NCBI GenBank assembly: GCA_001709035.1
Contig: LVKA01000021.1
Coordinates: 124,001 to 188,000, forward strand
Direction: 5' to 3'
DNA: 64,000 bases
Source of the DNA: Candidatus Thiodiazotropha endoloripes
GTDB taxonomy: Bacteria; Pseudomonadota; Gammaproteobacteria; Chromatiales; Chromatiaceae
The translations under genes and the position numbers were made by a program. Each line of letters opens with the position of its first letter. The stretch's first letter is position 1. Below the pieces are notes generated by a model that was not told where the DNA came from, made no database searches, and saw nothing but the letters and a program-made list of their open reading frames with translations. This document shows positions 33,261 to 48,200 of this stretch, one piece after another.

Positions 33261-36200
33261 TTATCTTGAAACCCTTCCAGACCCCTGAATCGCAGTTTCC
33301 TCTAACCACTCAGCCCAAACAGGTGGCAACTCATAAGAGCGACCAGGTGTTGTTGGGTCGACAATTTTTGGCGCAAGACCACCTTGATTGAAAGGGTTAG
33401 CCCTGTAATTTGCTTGAGGAATCGCCTCACCCTGAATAAAGTCGTCCATCCATCTTGGAATTTCAAACGAAGTTATTTCCGCACCAGGTCGTCGTTGAGA
33501 TAAAAAGTATTGCGCATGCTCTGGATCACCAATACTAATATTTAGCGTAGTTCTATTGATTCGTGGGTTTCCATTTGCATCTAAAACGATATGCTGGCGA
33601 CTTGCTAAAGGAGGTGCTCCTCCCTGAACCCGGAATACAGTAGATGTTTCCTGCTGCAAAGGCCCCATAAACCCAAAGTCACCCGGTTTTGCAGCATTGC
33701 TTGGAGCAAACGGCCTAGTCAAACTATAAGTACCGACCATCAAGCCAAGACCCTGGACCATAGGATCACTTCCAAATGCCAGTCCTGCGCGATAATAATT
33801 ACCTTGCTCTATTGCATCGCTGTATGCATTGCTTGCAGAGAGGGTCCGCCCATACATTGCATTTGCAAAATCGACTAATTCACCCCCGGTCGGGACACTC
33901 AATCTCCAGCCTGATCCGAGATCCTCCGGATAACTATCAATATCTTTATACTCAAGACCACTCACATCACGAGTATTTTGTCCCTCACCAAACGTTGCAG
34001 CCAATGCGTTATAAGCTTTGCCAAGTCCGGCTTTCACATCATCATAGCTTGGCAGACTTAGCGTCCATCCTTTGCCATTTCCGACTGAGTAATCATCAAT
34101 ACCATCATATTCGAAATTATCTACCGAACTTAATCTTGTGCTCTCTGCAACAATGCGAGAATACTCAAAATCACGCACGCCCTCCGGAATGAAGCTTGCG
34201 ATGCCGCCGCCAATGATCTTGAAGTAATCGGTAACACCGATGCGTGGTCCAAAATCAACACCGGAACCACCAACCAGGAGAGGTGCATCGTCAGGTGCGG
34301 ACTGTCCGTAGTTATGGGTACGGACGACTTGGTCAGGTGCCGCTAGGAAGGCTCCTAAATTTGACTGCTCTGAGCCTGGGATTGGCTGCATGTAATCGAT
34401 AGATGTGCTGTGTCCATCACTATCGGCTCCGGGTGGCACAGGCCCAATCACAGCCTGCAACTCAGCATCCGAGGCTTCAAATCCCGCAAAGTCCGCTGGT
34501 GTTGTTTGGCTCACCCCAACCGATTCACCCAGCATGCTATCGCCACTACCAACAACGCCCGAACGCGTATTATAGCCAACTTCCGCAGACTGTCCAGAAT
34601 TGCTGTTCCTCACATCAAGCGAATTTCCCTGCTGATTCTGGTTTTCCCGCTGTGCATTCGCTATAGATTGAGCCTCAGCCACTTCAGCATCTAGAACTAC
34701 CTCGCTACTTTGATTGACAGCTTGCTGACGGTCATATGAATTTGTGCCTGAGCTACCTACTGCATTGGCAATAAGCGCGCCCATTTGAGTACCAAAGAAA
34801 TTAGCCGCAGCATCATCACCATATTCACTTCCAACAATAAGTGACAAACCAGCATTAATCACTGTCTGCTGGGCAATTGTACTCCACTGACTACCACCAC
34901 CTGTCTGACTTGTTAACGCATATGACGCAACATTTGTCCAGTCAAGTGTATTAACATCTTTTCCACGAATAGACTTCTCAATGACACTAAGGCCAGCTCC
35001 AACAGTCTGTTTATTATTATTTATTTCATTAACGGTATTCTTCCAAGACTTTGGCTCACCAGTACCTGATTCACCAACCATAGCGAGAGCAACACCACTC
35101 CAATTGGTGATTTTACCGTGTTCAGCATACTGGCTGCCAATTTCCACTGCCCCCCGAGCAAGAACTCTATCAATTGTGTTTGAAGCACCGGCAGCACTTG
35201 TTAATCCTGCAGCTACTGCCTGGATTGCGAAGCTCTTACCCATATCACGGGCTGAACCCCAATTAATATTGTCTTGTAGACCAACAGCTACAGACAAACC
35301 TTGTGTCAGTACTGATGTGGCATAGCCAGCTGTATAGCCGACACCGATTGAGGCGCCTAGCGCCCCTAGATAACCATAAGTTTCTCCAACAGAGAAACCA
35401 AGGCTATAGGCTAGAGTTGGTGTACTTGACGTTGCTGTTGCGACTCCAGATGTACCTAAACCACCAATACCTGCACCAGCACCTGCACCAGCACCAGCAC
35501 CTGCACCAGCACCTGCACCAGCACCAGCACCTGCACCAGCACCTGCACCAGCACCTGCACCAGCACCTGCACCAGCACCAGCACCTGCACCAGCACCAGC
35601 ACCTGCACCAGCACCTGCACCAGTACCTGCACCAGTACCAGCACCAGCAAATGCCCCAGAAGCAAACTTCATAACATACGAAGCTACGATCATTACAATA
35701 ACCATGATAATGATCGTCACAACAATTCGAACCCAATCTCGCTTGTTTTTCTTGACACGAACATCAGGGCTTGATGAGCCAATAATCTCTGACTCCGAAT
35801 AGACCTTATAGCTATTCTGATTATTTACACTATTAGCAGCCAAGTTAGGAACCGTCAGGGTAGTCCCCGCCTTGATCTCCTCACTGCCCGTCAGTCCATT
35901 AGCCTCGGCAATCAGATACCAGTAGGAAGCGCTGCCAAAATATCCGGCAGCAATACTCTGCAGAGTCTCTCCTGCTCGTACGACATGCTGAGTCGTTGAA
36001 CCATTCGGTAGGCCTTCATCACCTCCAATTAGCCTATAGGTATAATCTGTAAGCTGACGTTCCTGATTCGTAGTGAGATCGACAATATCGATATAACCAT
36101 AGACAGCGAGAGATTCTCCAGCAACAATATCGGCATCGTTTGCAGGCAATTGTCCCTGTAAATAGTTGACAATTATAGCTTGCCCATCTTCACTGATTGC

Positions 36201-39200
36201 ATTAAAGCCCTGATATACCCTGGTTGCCAGATTACGTGCAGTTTGTGCACGGTCGATACTCCCCCCTGCAGTTGTAGCAATATCCGATGCCTGTAGTAGT
36301 ATCTCCTGCCTAATCGGATTGTCATATGGATCTAAAACTGGAACCCCCCCTTGGAGTGTTAATCGTTTGAGTTCCGTATATTGACTGATGCTGCCTTCAC
36401 CATACTGATGGCCGTTTGCGTAAACATAGCCAGTCAGCTCAACCTTACCGCTGGTTTCATCTTCCCAACCGAGAATGTATCTACGGGTCTGATCGGACAA
36501 GGAAGGCAGATCGAGACCGCCATCATCCGCTCCGTAATCGACATCCGGGTCCGTGTTATAACCCCGCATATAGCCCGGGGTATAGTCAACAGCGGGCTTT
36601 TCGGTACGGGCGATAATATGACCTTGATTGTCATAGTCAAAATAGGAAATTGTATTTTGACTGGCGCCTTTCTTGCGGCCCCGATCCACATAGCTCAATT
36701 GGCCATTTTCATCGTAGGTAAAGTAGGCATCCCCATAGAGATAACGTGCCCCTTCAACATATGAGTGGGTGATACTCTTACGCTGTACGTTGTAGCGGAC
36801 ATCATAGTAAGCCACTTCATCAAAACCGTAATCACCGGATAGAACGGTGGTTGTTACAACATTACCCGCATCATCATATTTAAGCTGGGTCCAGCTATCC
36901 TGCCAATCTCCTTCATCGTCAAGAGCATGACTGAAGACCTTAGTTATGCGATTTTCACCATCATATTCATTTGTTGTATAGACCCCACTGGTCTGATTGT
37001 GACGAATGGTATTACCTGCATCATCGTAGATCCAACTCTCTCCGGCACTGCTACCGACTACCTGATTGTGGATGTTATAGGTGTAGGTGGTTGTATTCAC
37101 ACCTGAGGTCACACTGGTCCGGTTACCGAATCCGTCATATTCTATTTCGTCGATCACCTGATCGTTGCGGCCATCATAGGCGTTTCGCATCCGGTTATTC
37201 GCATTGAAGCTGTAGAATGTATTGTATACCTCATCGTTAGGCTGTATGGACCTGCTCTGCACTCGGTTACCCAGTTCATCGTAGTGATAAACTGTGTGAA
37301 AAGCCTGATTCAGATCGATACCAACATCGTTGTATATGATTTGTGTGTCGATGCCTGTGAGCCAACCCCGCTGGTTATAGTTGAAGCTCTGGTTGCGCAC
37401 ATCAACATCATCAACGTTCAACACTTCACTGATTCGTTGCCCACTGGTGTTGTAGCTGTAGTCACTGATTTTGTTGGTGGCTACATCCTGAATACGCCGC
37501 AAACGGTCAGCATCATCATAGGTGTAGTAGATCTCCTTGCCATAGTTGTCTGTAACGGTGATTTTTCGGCCGAGCCAGTCGAAGGTAGACACCTCTTGAT
37601 GGCTCAGATAGCCTTTTCGGTAGGTTTGATCACCCCCGCTTAAGTTCGTACCCAAAACCTGGCCAAAAGCTCCCACATCATTATGGGTGAGACGACCAGC
37701 ACCATCGATCTCGTCTGTTTTGTAACCCAATCCGTTGTAGTTGGTGAACCATTGATTACCCGCCCGGTCTGTGCGTGAGGTTACTCTGTTTTCACCATCG
37801 TAGTCGTAGTATTCGGTGAAACCGCGGGCATTGGTTTCGGAGACCTGGTTACCGGATTTGTCGTAACCCATTTGCGTGATGCGCTCGGCCTCAGTGATCC
37901 GGATTAGCTCATCATAGTGGTTGTAGAGCAGATCCATGAAACGCACTCTTCCTGGATCGCTATCCAGTTTGGTTAAATCGATCTGTCGTTTCTGCTCAAC
38001 TCGGTAGAAATTGTCGTAACTGTATTCGGTTCTCAGTGAACTGCCACCAAGTGCCGGGGAGCTGTTCGGGTTGTCCGGATCGGCCAAATCCCACTGGGTG
38101 ATCAGGCGATTGTGATCATCGTAGTAGAAGCGTTCGATATAGCCCCTTTCGTTGATCTGAGTCGTGCGATTACCACCACCATCGTATGTGAACTGTTGGG
38201 TGAGAACCCTAGTGTTAGAAATACCGTCGCTATTGTAGATGAGTTGTGGACCAAAGTTGACCAGAGTGAGCTGGTTCATACCATCATAAGTGTAGCGAGT
38301 GATCAGCTCTTCACCGCTTACCCCCTTGTTGGCGGTCTCCTGCACCTTGTTGCCATAGGCATCGTAGCGCCATTCACTGGTGAGCAGCCCATAAGTCTCA
38401 GAGTGTTGGTTCTCCTGCAACAGATTACCGGCCGCATCGTAACGGCGCGTCATGGTTCGGATGGTTTCCACCCCATTGGCAACATCATGGGCGGCTAATG
38501 CAGCCTGATAGTTGGCTTCCAGGTGTGCTTGAGTTGGACGGGTATCCAGGTTGACAATTTCGTTGACAAACTGACCGGTTGTTGGGCTGCGGTACTGGAA
38601 CTGGACCTCTTTGGTGATATTACCAAGAGAGTTGTAGAAGTAGCGTGTCCAGATACCACCATTCTCATTCGAGAAAATTTTCTGGCCATTTGCATTGTAA
38701 TAGGTATAGAGGTGCTCCTTCGGTATGTAGGTGCCTGTCTTGGTGACCAACCCAGTCGTTACTGCTGCTCGGTCAAAATTGAAACTGGTCAACAATCTGT
38801 TGCCAACCAGGGTACCTTGCTCTGCCTGAGTCAGGGTGATTGGATTGACCGTCAGATCTGCCACGACATCGTGCAATATAGTGGTGATACCGCCACTCAC
38901 CCGGGTTTTCTGAATATTCATCGTGTATTCGCCAGGATCCAGTTCGGTCATGTCGAACTGGCCATTGACGATCGGATAGCTGGTGGTCTGATTGTATAAA
39001 TTAGTAATCTCGAGACTCAGATTTTCATTTGCCTCAAGAGGCAACAAATCATTGAAACTCAGCAGATTTTCATCTTGGACATAGTTGAGCGGCGCCTGCA
39101 CAGTAAGATTCGCGGTAATGTTGTTGCGCGTTTCTGGTGTGCTTCCGATGGCCCCGGTATCGTATACCTTCAACAGATTCAGCGTATAGTTGCCTGGTGC

Positions 39201-42200
39201 CAAGGCGGTGGTATCGATCTGTGACCCGACAAAGCTCAGAGCCTGGGATTGACCACCACTATTGGTCGCCGTCACACTCAGCGTTTCAAAGGTACCCAGG
39301 GGCAATAAATTCGGTGATGTGAGGGTAATGATGTCTCCATCAACAGTGAAGTTGACCGTGCTTCCCTCATTCTCACTATCCACCGCATTGGTGATCAGGG
39401 GCAGATCGATCAGGTTCTGCAACTGACCAGGCTCACGCAGCATGAAGGTACCGGAGCTGGTGCGTATAACTTCTCCATCAAGGTGGAGATCGGCTTCAAA
39501 CTCATAGTTACCTTCATTCAACCCAAGCATATCCACACTCATTCCATTGATGGCCTGAGATGAGATGGCGAGCCAGCTGCTGGTGCCCTCTAGACGGTAG
39601 CGGAATGACAGGGTCGCGTCGTCGGTCTCGATGTCAGGGAAGCTCAGGGCCAGCCGCTGGTAGCGGACATCCAGGTTGCTGAGTGAATTGAAGCTTACCG
39701 GATCAGAGTAGACGATCTCCCCATCGGGCTTGATATAGAAAAGCTGCAGTGTGCGAGCACCTTGGGTCAGGTTCTCCAAGTCGATGCTGAAGCGACCTGA
39801 CTCATCCAGTATGGCGCCTTGTTGGAGGCGATCACCACCGTCTGAGTTGGTGTCGATCAGATCCACATAGACCTGGTAGCGGGTCTCATTGGTGGTGGCT
39901 CCGGTATCCGGGTCTGTGACCTGTGCGGTGTAGCTGGCGGCCAGTTCCGGGGGTAGATTCCACAGCACGTTCATGTTGTATGTGCCCGGCGCGGTGCCTG
40001 CGGTGGTCGTGATCTCGCCGTCGAAAATGAGCAGTGAATGCTGTTGCTGGAGACTGACTGGACGGGTTTCGGTTTGATCACCGGCACTATCGGTCCAGCG
40101 CAGCTGGAAGTAGCTGTCTGCTGGTTGGCTGGTAAAATTGACCGAGACCAGATACTCATTGCCACTCTGGCCGATGGGGGTGAAACTCTGACTGTTCTCC
40201 AGCACCATGGAATCTTCACCCAGCGTGCCAATCAGCATTTGTAGGCCGTTGACTGATCCGGGCAACGTAAATCTGATATCGGCGCTGTAACTTCCGCCAT
40301 TGTCAGTCAGATTCTCCACGGTTACCTGTTCCGGCGCCGTGGTTGTGGTAAAGGACTGAATTTCAGTGGTTAGTCTGAAATCGAAGGCGTCTTCGACCAC
40401 TACGTAGTAGTCATAGACGGTGTTCGGCTGCAGTCCGTCGATCTCCAGGCTATGTTCCCTGACCAAGTGTGGATCATTGAAGGTCTGCCATTGGCTTGTA
40501 CCCTGCCGACGAACATAGACGGTACCGCTACTGGAACGGTTAGTTGCCCACTCAACCTGCACACCTGATGAGGTCGGTATCGCCCGGTAACTGCTTTCAA
40601 TGAAGCTTGGGGTGTTAAAACCACCCAGCTCCTGTTCAGAGACATTACCTAAGCCGTCGTACTCCATCGTAGTGACTGCACCGGATGGGGTGGTGGATTG
40701 CATAACCCGGTTGAGGCCATCATAGACCAGGGTCGTTTGGAAGCCTCTGGCATCGATCGAGGTCAGGATATTACCGTTGGCGTCATATCCGAGACGGTTG
40801 ATTCTGTCATCTGTGACGAGGGTGGTATCTCCCAGCTGGCGTTCAGCCAACAGACGTCCCATCTGGTCATACTCGTACTCAATGACCTGGTCTTCACTAT
40901 GCAGGGGTGGAATCTCATCGCTCTGCGGATTACTCAGCGGTTCGAAATACCGGTGAGTGAGTACCCGATCACCGGCAAAGTTATAACCATACTGTGTATA
41001 TATGCCGGTATCATCAATAGCGCCGATCTGCCGATTGGCCTGATCATAACGATAGTGGATTGTTTCACCATTGACTTTGACTTCACGTATCAGATTACCA
41101 AAGGCATCGTAATCCATTTCGCCGACTGGGCGATAGATCTGGCTGGGTAATACATCACCATCTGAGTCCACATCAACCCGTTCATAGGATGGGAAATGGA
41201 CGCGAATATTACGGTTGGCCAGGTCGTACTCAAAGGTGGTTACACGATCACCCTTGACCTCTTCATGCAGATTGCCTACCGCGTCATAGCGATAGATTGT
41301 GGTGTAGGATTGGTGAATTTCAGCAATCTCATCACCGCTCAATTCTGATACCAGCTTGCCGTTACCTCCAGTACTCGTATAACCAAGCTGTCGGCGCATT
41401 TCGATGAAATAGCTGTCGTTGCTGGTCAGCAATTCAGCCGCACGAACATCGATCATCTGGGTCATCTGATCGTTGATGTCGTAGCGATAGAAGGTGGTGG
41501 CCGGTGAACTTTCATTGATCGCATGCCTGTTGGTTTCACTCAGCAGGTTTCCGAAGGCATCAAAGGTACGATCCACTTCGAGCTGTGTGTTCAGCATCTC
41601 TACGCCGTTCTGGTAGAGATCGGCTGCCGGATAGAGAGTTCGGACAACGTTGTTTCCAAGGTCATACTCATGTTGTATCAGCTGGCTTGGTCCCGTGGGC
41701 TGATAGACAGATAGATCCAGACTCTCTTTCTCTGCTACGCTGAGGGTTTGACGATCAAGATAAGTAGTTTCGCTGATGAGATTACCAAAAGCGTCGTAGG
41801 CATAACGCACCAGGAACGCTTCCGCATCGATCTTACCGATCAACTGGCCGCGGCTGTCGTAATATTGGTACGTGATATTGCCGTTACCATCAATCTCCTG
41901 GACGATGTTACCGACACCGTCGTAGATGTGGGTCATTTCCGGTTGCGCGGTTGTACCATCGGCGAGGGTGACCTCATCAAAGCGTACGGTGATTTCACGG
42001 TTTGCCTGATCATAGACATAGGTGACCGTTCGATCGTTCGCGGCATCAGGGGTCACTGTCGGCGGTGTGAGTTCATCCAGAGCAGTAACATCCACCGCTG
42101 TGGCGTACTGAATGATCTGGGTGTGGTTACCGACACCATCAAAGACAAATTCACGAACATTGCCCAATGGATCCACACTCATCACCGCCTGCCCGGCGGC

Positions 42201-45200
42201 ATCATAGTAGGTACGTGTGGTCAGCGCATTCAGAATCGTCTGTTGCTGCGCCTGAGTAAGTGCAGCAGCGGCAAGCGGATCTCCCCCGGCATCAACCAGC
42301 CCCAGCTCACGACGCAGATTCTGCGCCCAAGCCTCATCGGAGCTGATCGTCGCAAAAGCATTCGGGCTGGTTTCTGCGATGGTGTTGCCGAGCGCATCGA
42401 CCTGAAAACGGGTCTGCAGGTTGAGGCCTGCAGGATCAACTATCTGTGCGGTACGACGGTTGTTGAGATCGTACGCATACTCGGTAACCTGAGTTTCAGT
42501 AACCAGAATCGGGTTGCCATCCTGATCCAGATTCAGGCTGTCTTCCCATTGGTTATCAACCTCTTGGCGGACCAGGTTGTAAACTGCGTCGTAGTCGAAT
42601 CTGGTGACGGTACCATTCGCGCTCGTCTCTGTTACCAGCAGGTTGGCCAGATTGTATTCATAACTGGTAATACGAGCTGAAGCATCGAACAGACCAGCAG
42701 TGTTCTGGCGGTCCTCAAGGATATTACCCACGGCATCGTAGATCAGCTCATTGACCACACCTCTTGGATCGGTACGGCTTACCAAGCGATTCAGGGCATC
42801 ATAGGTGAAAGCGGTGGTTTGATCGGCTGCATGGGTGGTTGGTAACTGTCCTAGGGAGAGGTTGGCGCCACTGTTGACATAGCGGGTTTCGTAGCGTTTG
42901 TTGCCATTGGCATCGTACTGTCGACGCACGATATGACCTTCAGCATCCCGCTCCCAGATTAACCGGTCCGCCGCGTCATAGACCAACTCGCCGCGAGAAC
43001 CATTGGCATCGATCAGCGCAGTCTGGTTACCGCGTGCATCGTACTCAAAGGCAGTGCGCAGCGCTAATCCTTCAGGATCGACCACTTCGGCTGTGAGGCG
43101 GTTCACCAGATCATATTCAAACCGGGTTACTCTGGTGTCAGCGGTCGGTTCATTGCTGGGTTCACCTGAGATATCGAGCGCAAGCCCCGTTGTCTGTTGG
43201 ACGACATTACCAAAATCGTCGTACTCATAGTGGGTTACCCAACCAACTGGATCGATCTCGTATTCGAGACGGCCTCCCGCATCGTAGACGTAACGGGTTG
43301 TGGCGTTGATGTACCCGTCGCCGGTACCGTAGTCGACGGTTTTACTTAGCTGGTCACCGGCATCAGAGTAGGTGTAGTGCACCACTGTGCCTAACGGCTG
43401 AATCTCTTCAACCAATTGGTCTGCCAGGTTGTAATGGTACTCACTGACCCGTGGATCGGTGCCTGCGATCGACGTCATATTTGTATCCAGAACCTGAACA
43501 TTGGCTGCAAGTTCTGCATAGGCGTCGGTCTGACGGGTGCGATTACCCCGCAAATCGTATTCGTAGCGGGTTACAACCCCCAAGGCGTCAACCTGGAAGA
43601 TTTGACGATCTTGTTGATCGTAGGCAAACCGAGTCATAGCCGGGGCTGCGATCTCCTGCTTTGCCAAATCGCTGCCTGTGTATTGACCGGTGGTTATTGA
43701 GATCTGATTACCGTGGATGTCATAGTCGAAGCTGGTGATGAATCCCTCGGCGTCTGTTACCTGGGTGACCCGGTTCATGGCATCATATTCGGAGCTGGTG
43801 GTGTTACCGCCCGGATTGGTCTCACTGATACGATTGCCAAAATCATCGTAATGATATTGTCTGGTCAAAGCCAGACCATTCTGATCCACAACTTGAACAA
43901 TCAAACGATTCCCGAGATCGTAACGGTACTCCGTTGTAGTTGCCTCTGCCGTACCGGTGGCCCGGGTTTCAAAGCGCAGATTGTCGGCGCCATCGTAGAC
44001 TCGTTCGACACGCTCCTGTTCACCGTTGGTCTCAACAGTCAAACGATCTCTGGCGTCATACGCCATCTCGATGGACTGGGTAAGCTGATCGGCACGGTTG
44101 GTGACACTTCGGCGAATGATGTTGCCAAAGGCATCGTACGCAAAGTTGACTGCAACCCCATTCGCATCGATTTCAGCGACTAGCTGGTTACGTGTGTCGT
44201 AACGATATCGCGTAGTGCGTGCATCTGCTGTTCCATACCCTGCGGTGTCGCTGATCTTGTTGCCGAACGCGTCGTAACCGATGCGGCGGGTCACTGCATC
44301 CTGTGTACCCGCTGCGAGGGTCTGCTCGATCAGACGGCCCACATGGTCGTAGTCACTGGTAATCAGGCGTTGATCTGCGGTGCCATAGGCTTCGTAGGTC
44401 TGGCGGATCTGGTTGAAGGCGTCATAGGTATAGCGGGTGACGACACCATTAGGTTGAGTTTCTGTCAGTGTTCGACCCATGGTATCGAATGTGAAGCGGG
44501 TTTCACGCATGGCGCCCCGGCCGTCACTTCCGTCATGTCCAAAGCCTTGACGCATCAAATACATTCTACCCAGTACATCGTAATCGTAACGGGTTTCTAC
44601 CCCATCCGGGCTGATCTCCTGCCACTTCTGTCCCAGAGAATTGATTCCATATGTCCAGGTTCGGGCGTCAGGCGTACCGTCAGCCTCCACCTTACTCGTC
44701 ATTTCACCGAAGGCATTGTAGTGATAGCGGGTCGATACATGCAGGGGATTGGTTTCGAGGTAGAGACGATTGAGTGAATCGTAGTCATACTGTGTGACTT
44801 GCTGCAGGGATGGGTCACTGAAGTTATTCTGTTCCAGGTAGAGAGTCTGCTGAATCAGATTTCCCTGGTTGTCATAGGCATAGTCCGTGGTATATCCCGC
44901 TGCATCAACCATTCTGGTCTGACGGTCTGCGTTGTCGTAGACATATTGGGTCAGACGATCATCGGTGCTGGTGGTAATGATCTGTTCAGCGATCGCGACA
45001 GACGGATCCAGATTCAGCGGTGTTGCATAGACCTCTCTGGAGACCAGATTACCCGCTAAGTCATATTCCTGATCGACAACCCTGCCTTCGCTGTCGATCG
45101 AGCGAACGACTCTGTTGTTCCCATCGTAGGCGTAGTGGCTAACCCTTGCATTCGCACCATAGTTGTAGTGGCGCTCAATCATCGCCTCATCGAGAGCCCG

Positions 45201-48200
45201 GTCATAGATTGCCACATCATCCAGTACTGCTGGCTGATAGCGAGTCGCCTGATTTGAGAGATTCGCCTCTGCACCCAGCAACAGATCAACGGTGGCATTT
45301 GGATTGCTGCTCGCGTAGACAATATTGGAAGCCGAGTCCATGACTTCGCTGGCTGACAGTTCACCGTTGAGATAGAGGCGCACCTCCCCGCCATCGTAGG
45401 TTGCTGCGATATGGTAGGTCTCACCCTGCTGCAATATTGCAGCGTTGAGTATCTGCAGACCGCTTCCGGTGTGAACCCTGAAACTGAGCTGATCCCCATC
45501 AAGGCCCAGTGACCAACCACCAGAGTCTTCCATGCTGATCAAAGAGCTCCAGGTTCCGCTGTTCATTAGCTCGGACAGTCTTACCCAGGTCTCGAGAGTC
45601 AGATGTGACGATTGCAGTCCAGCACTGGAAACACGCCCAGATAGGCCTTCATGGAAGTGTATTGCACCATCACCATGGGTTAAGGCGGTCGATGTGTAGC
45701 CTTCCAGTACTTGAGATTCACCGCTTAGGCTGCCCGAAATGTCTGCGGAATAGACGCCATCATGACCATTGCCACTCAGATCGTTGAGTGTTGTACCAGT
45801 GGTCTCGTCAAGCCCCCACATAGCCAGCGGATTGTCATAGGCTACGTAGGCATTGATCGCCTGTTGCAATCTGGGAATGTCGTAGGCATCAGGTAATAGT
45901 TGAAACTCTCTGGCATCAATACCCGCCAGCTGAGTTTGAGTCATCACATTTCCACGATGATCGAAACTCTGTTTAGTAATACGCCCTTCCGCATCAATGA
46001 GGAAATGCGCCCGATTATTGGCATCGTATAGAGTCCAACTCTGGCGATTGTCACCATCTGAGGTATTGAGTAACGCCAGCAGATCGGCCTCGTTAGAGAT
46101 CGCATCATAATTTACGGTACCGGCATAGGCGATCTCTTGTGTCTGGTTGCCACGACCATCGTAGCGCTGTTCGCTGACCACGCCCTCACTGTTCACTGTG
46201 AAGCGTAGTTGGCCTAAAGCGGTGTAAAACTGGCGAGAGCGACTGGAGCCAAACCAGGTGTTTCCATCATATCCCTGGGTTTGCAAGGCAGTGGTTATGG
46301 CTTCGTTGGTTTTACTTGTGGCCACATCGATTCGGCGATCATAGGCGATCTCTTCGATCAGATTGCCCAAAGCATCGTAACGGTACTCAATCACACCACC
46401 AACATCGTCTATGCGATAGCGCTCTTGGCCATTTCGATCATAGGTAGACCAGGTATGACGATCTGCGGGCATTGGTGACCGGACTGCTAGAATCTCATCT
46501 TCACGAATGTGGTCACCCAAGCTGGTCACAGTGAGATTGCTATGTAAGCTGTATTCGATGTTTTCAATAAGATTGCTTGCGCTATCGTAGACTTGCTCGG
46601 TGACGAAACCTTGGGCATTGACACTATAACGCTGACGACCCAGATCATCATATACGTACCAAATACTGTTACCATTGGCATCAATCGAGCGAACGACCTC
46701 TCCATGGGCGTTGTAGCGATATTCATTCGAGATCGCTAAGCCATCTGGATCGACTATCTCGTCAGTCAGTCTACCAAGCGTGTCATACTGATATGCTGTT
46801 TCACGGAAAATGCTGTTCGCAACCAACTGTTCACGCAGGGAAGCTTCAGATCCGGCCTGAGTCAGTTCCACCGCTTGTTCATAGATACGTGTCCGTTCTA
46901 CCTGGCCTAATGAATTGTATTCAGTTTCGGTGACTACCCCTTCACCATCAATTCTCAAATGTTCCCTTCCAAGCCCATCCAGAAATACCCTTTGACGGAC
47001 CAAACCCTCAGTAGCGTATTCTGACCAGGTACGCGATCCATAACCGATATTTTCAAGAGCTTGATTGATACCAGTAAGGTCCAGAGCACCATCCAGCAGA
47101 ATGGGCTGTTCATATTGCAGGATGTCGTAAAAACTTCGACTGATCGTCTGTGCTGTGGGGGCGCCAGCCTCATCGAGTTGCCCCCGTAGACGCAGCTCGG
47201 TGACATATCCCAGAGCATCGACTTCATAAATCAGCTCTCCTGCTGCATCGTAGGCATACCAGTGGTGGGCATCGAGTACTGAATCCGGCTGTAAGGCAGC
47301 GGTCAGAGTCTCTTCAGAAACAGTGAGAGCCCAGCCACTGCTGTCAACATACGCTTCGTAACGAATCGATTCGATCACCTGTCCAGAGGCATCGAAGCGG
47401 CTTTCACTAACGCCGCCTTCAGCATTTATCGTATAGCGTTGACGACCCGCATCATCGAAGACATAGCGTGAAACCTGCCCCAGTCGGTCTGTGAGGCTAG
47501 TACGGTTACCCGCAGCATCGAGACCATAAAGCTCTTGCCCCCCTTCTGCATCTGTTACGCCAATCAGTCGATTGGCCTGATCGTAGCTGAAGACTTTGCG
47601 TCGATCCTGAGCGCCCAACGTAGATGGCAGGAGATCGGTTACCGTTCCAATTGTCAAGTTGGAGCCTAGAACTACGGCATCCGCGTACTCAATGGTCTCG
47701 GTCAGGTTGCCGACCCCATCATATCGATGGGCAACCACGTAACCCAAATCATCAATTCGGAAACGCAGCCGGTTTGCGTCATCGTATACATAGTGAGTGA
47801 CTCGATTATTGCTGTCAGACGTATCGACAAGTGCTGCGACATCTGTTTCAGACGCACCTGCGCTAAAAGCAATTGCCTGATCGTATTGAATTGTTATGAT
47901 TCTGTTACCGTTCAGGTCGTAACGGTACTCTTCTACATATCCATGGCTGTCTATGGTGAAACGTGCACGTCCAATCGCATCGTAGACTGTATGGCTACGT
48001 TGTGCATTGAGCCATTCGGTATCACTGTAGCCCAGCGCGGCTAAGGCTGCATCGACATCAGCGGTCGTCATACCGGCGCTGGTGGTAATTGCTTGGTCGT
48101 AACGAATCTGCTCGATTACTTGGCCATTACCGTCGTAACGGAATTCGGTGACCTCACCCAATGCATTGAGCTGGTAGGCTAGGCGGCTATCACCATCGTA

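Noticed and set aside
35303-35736. Long open frames on both strands through the Gly-Ala repeat (His-Gln-Leu and Cys-Trp rich products)
   Set aside because: They are by-products of a 6-base tandem repeat read in other frames; no start signals and no sensible protein composition.
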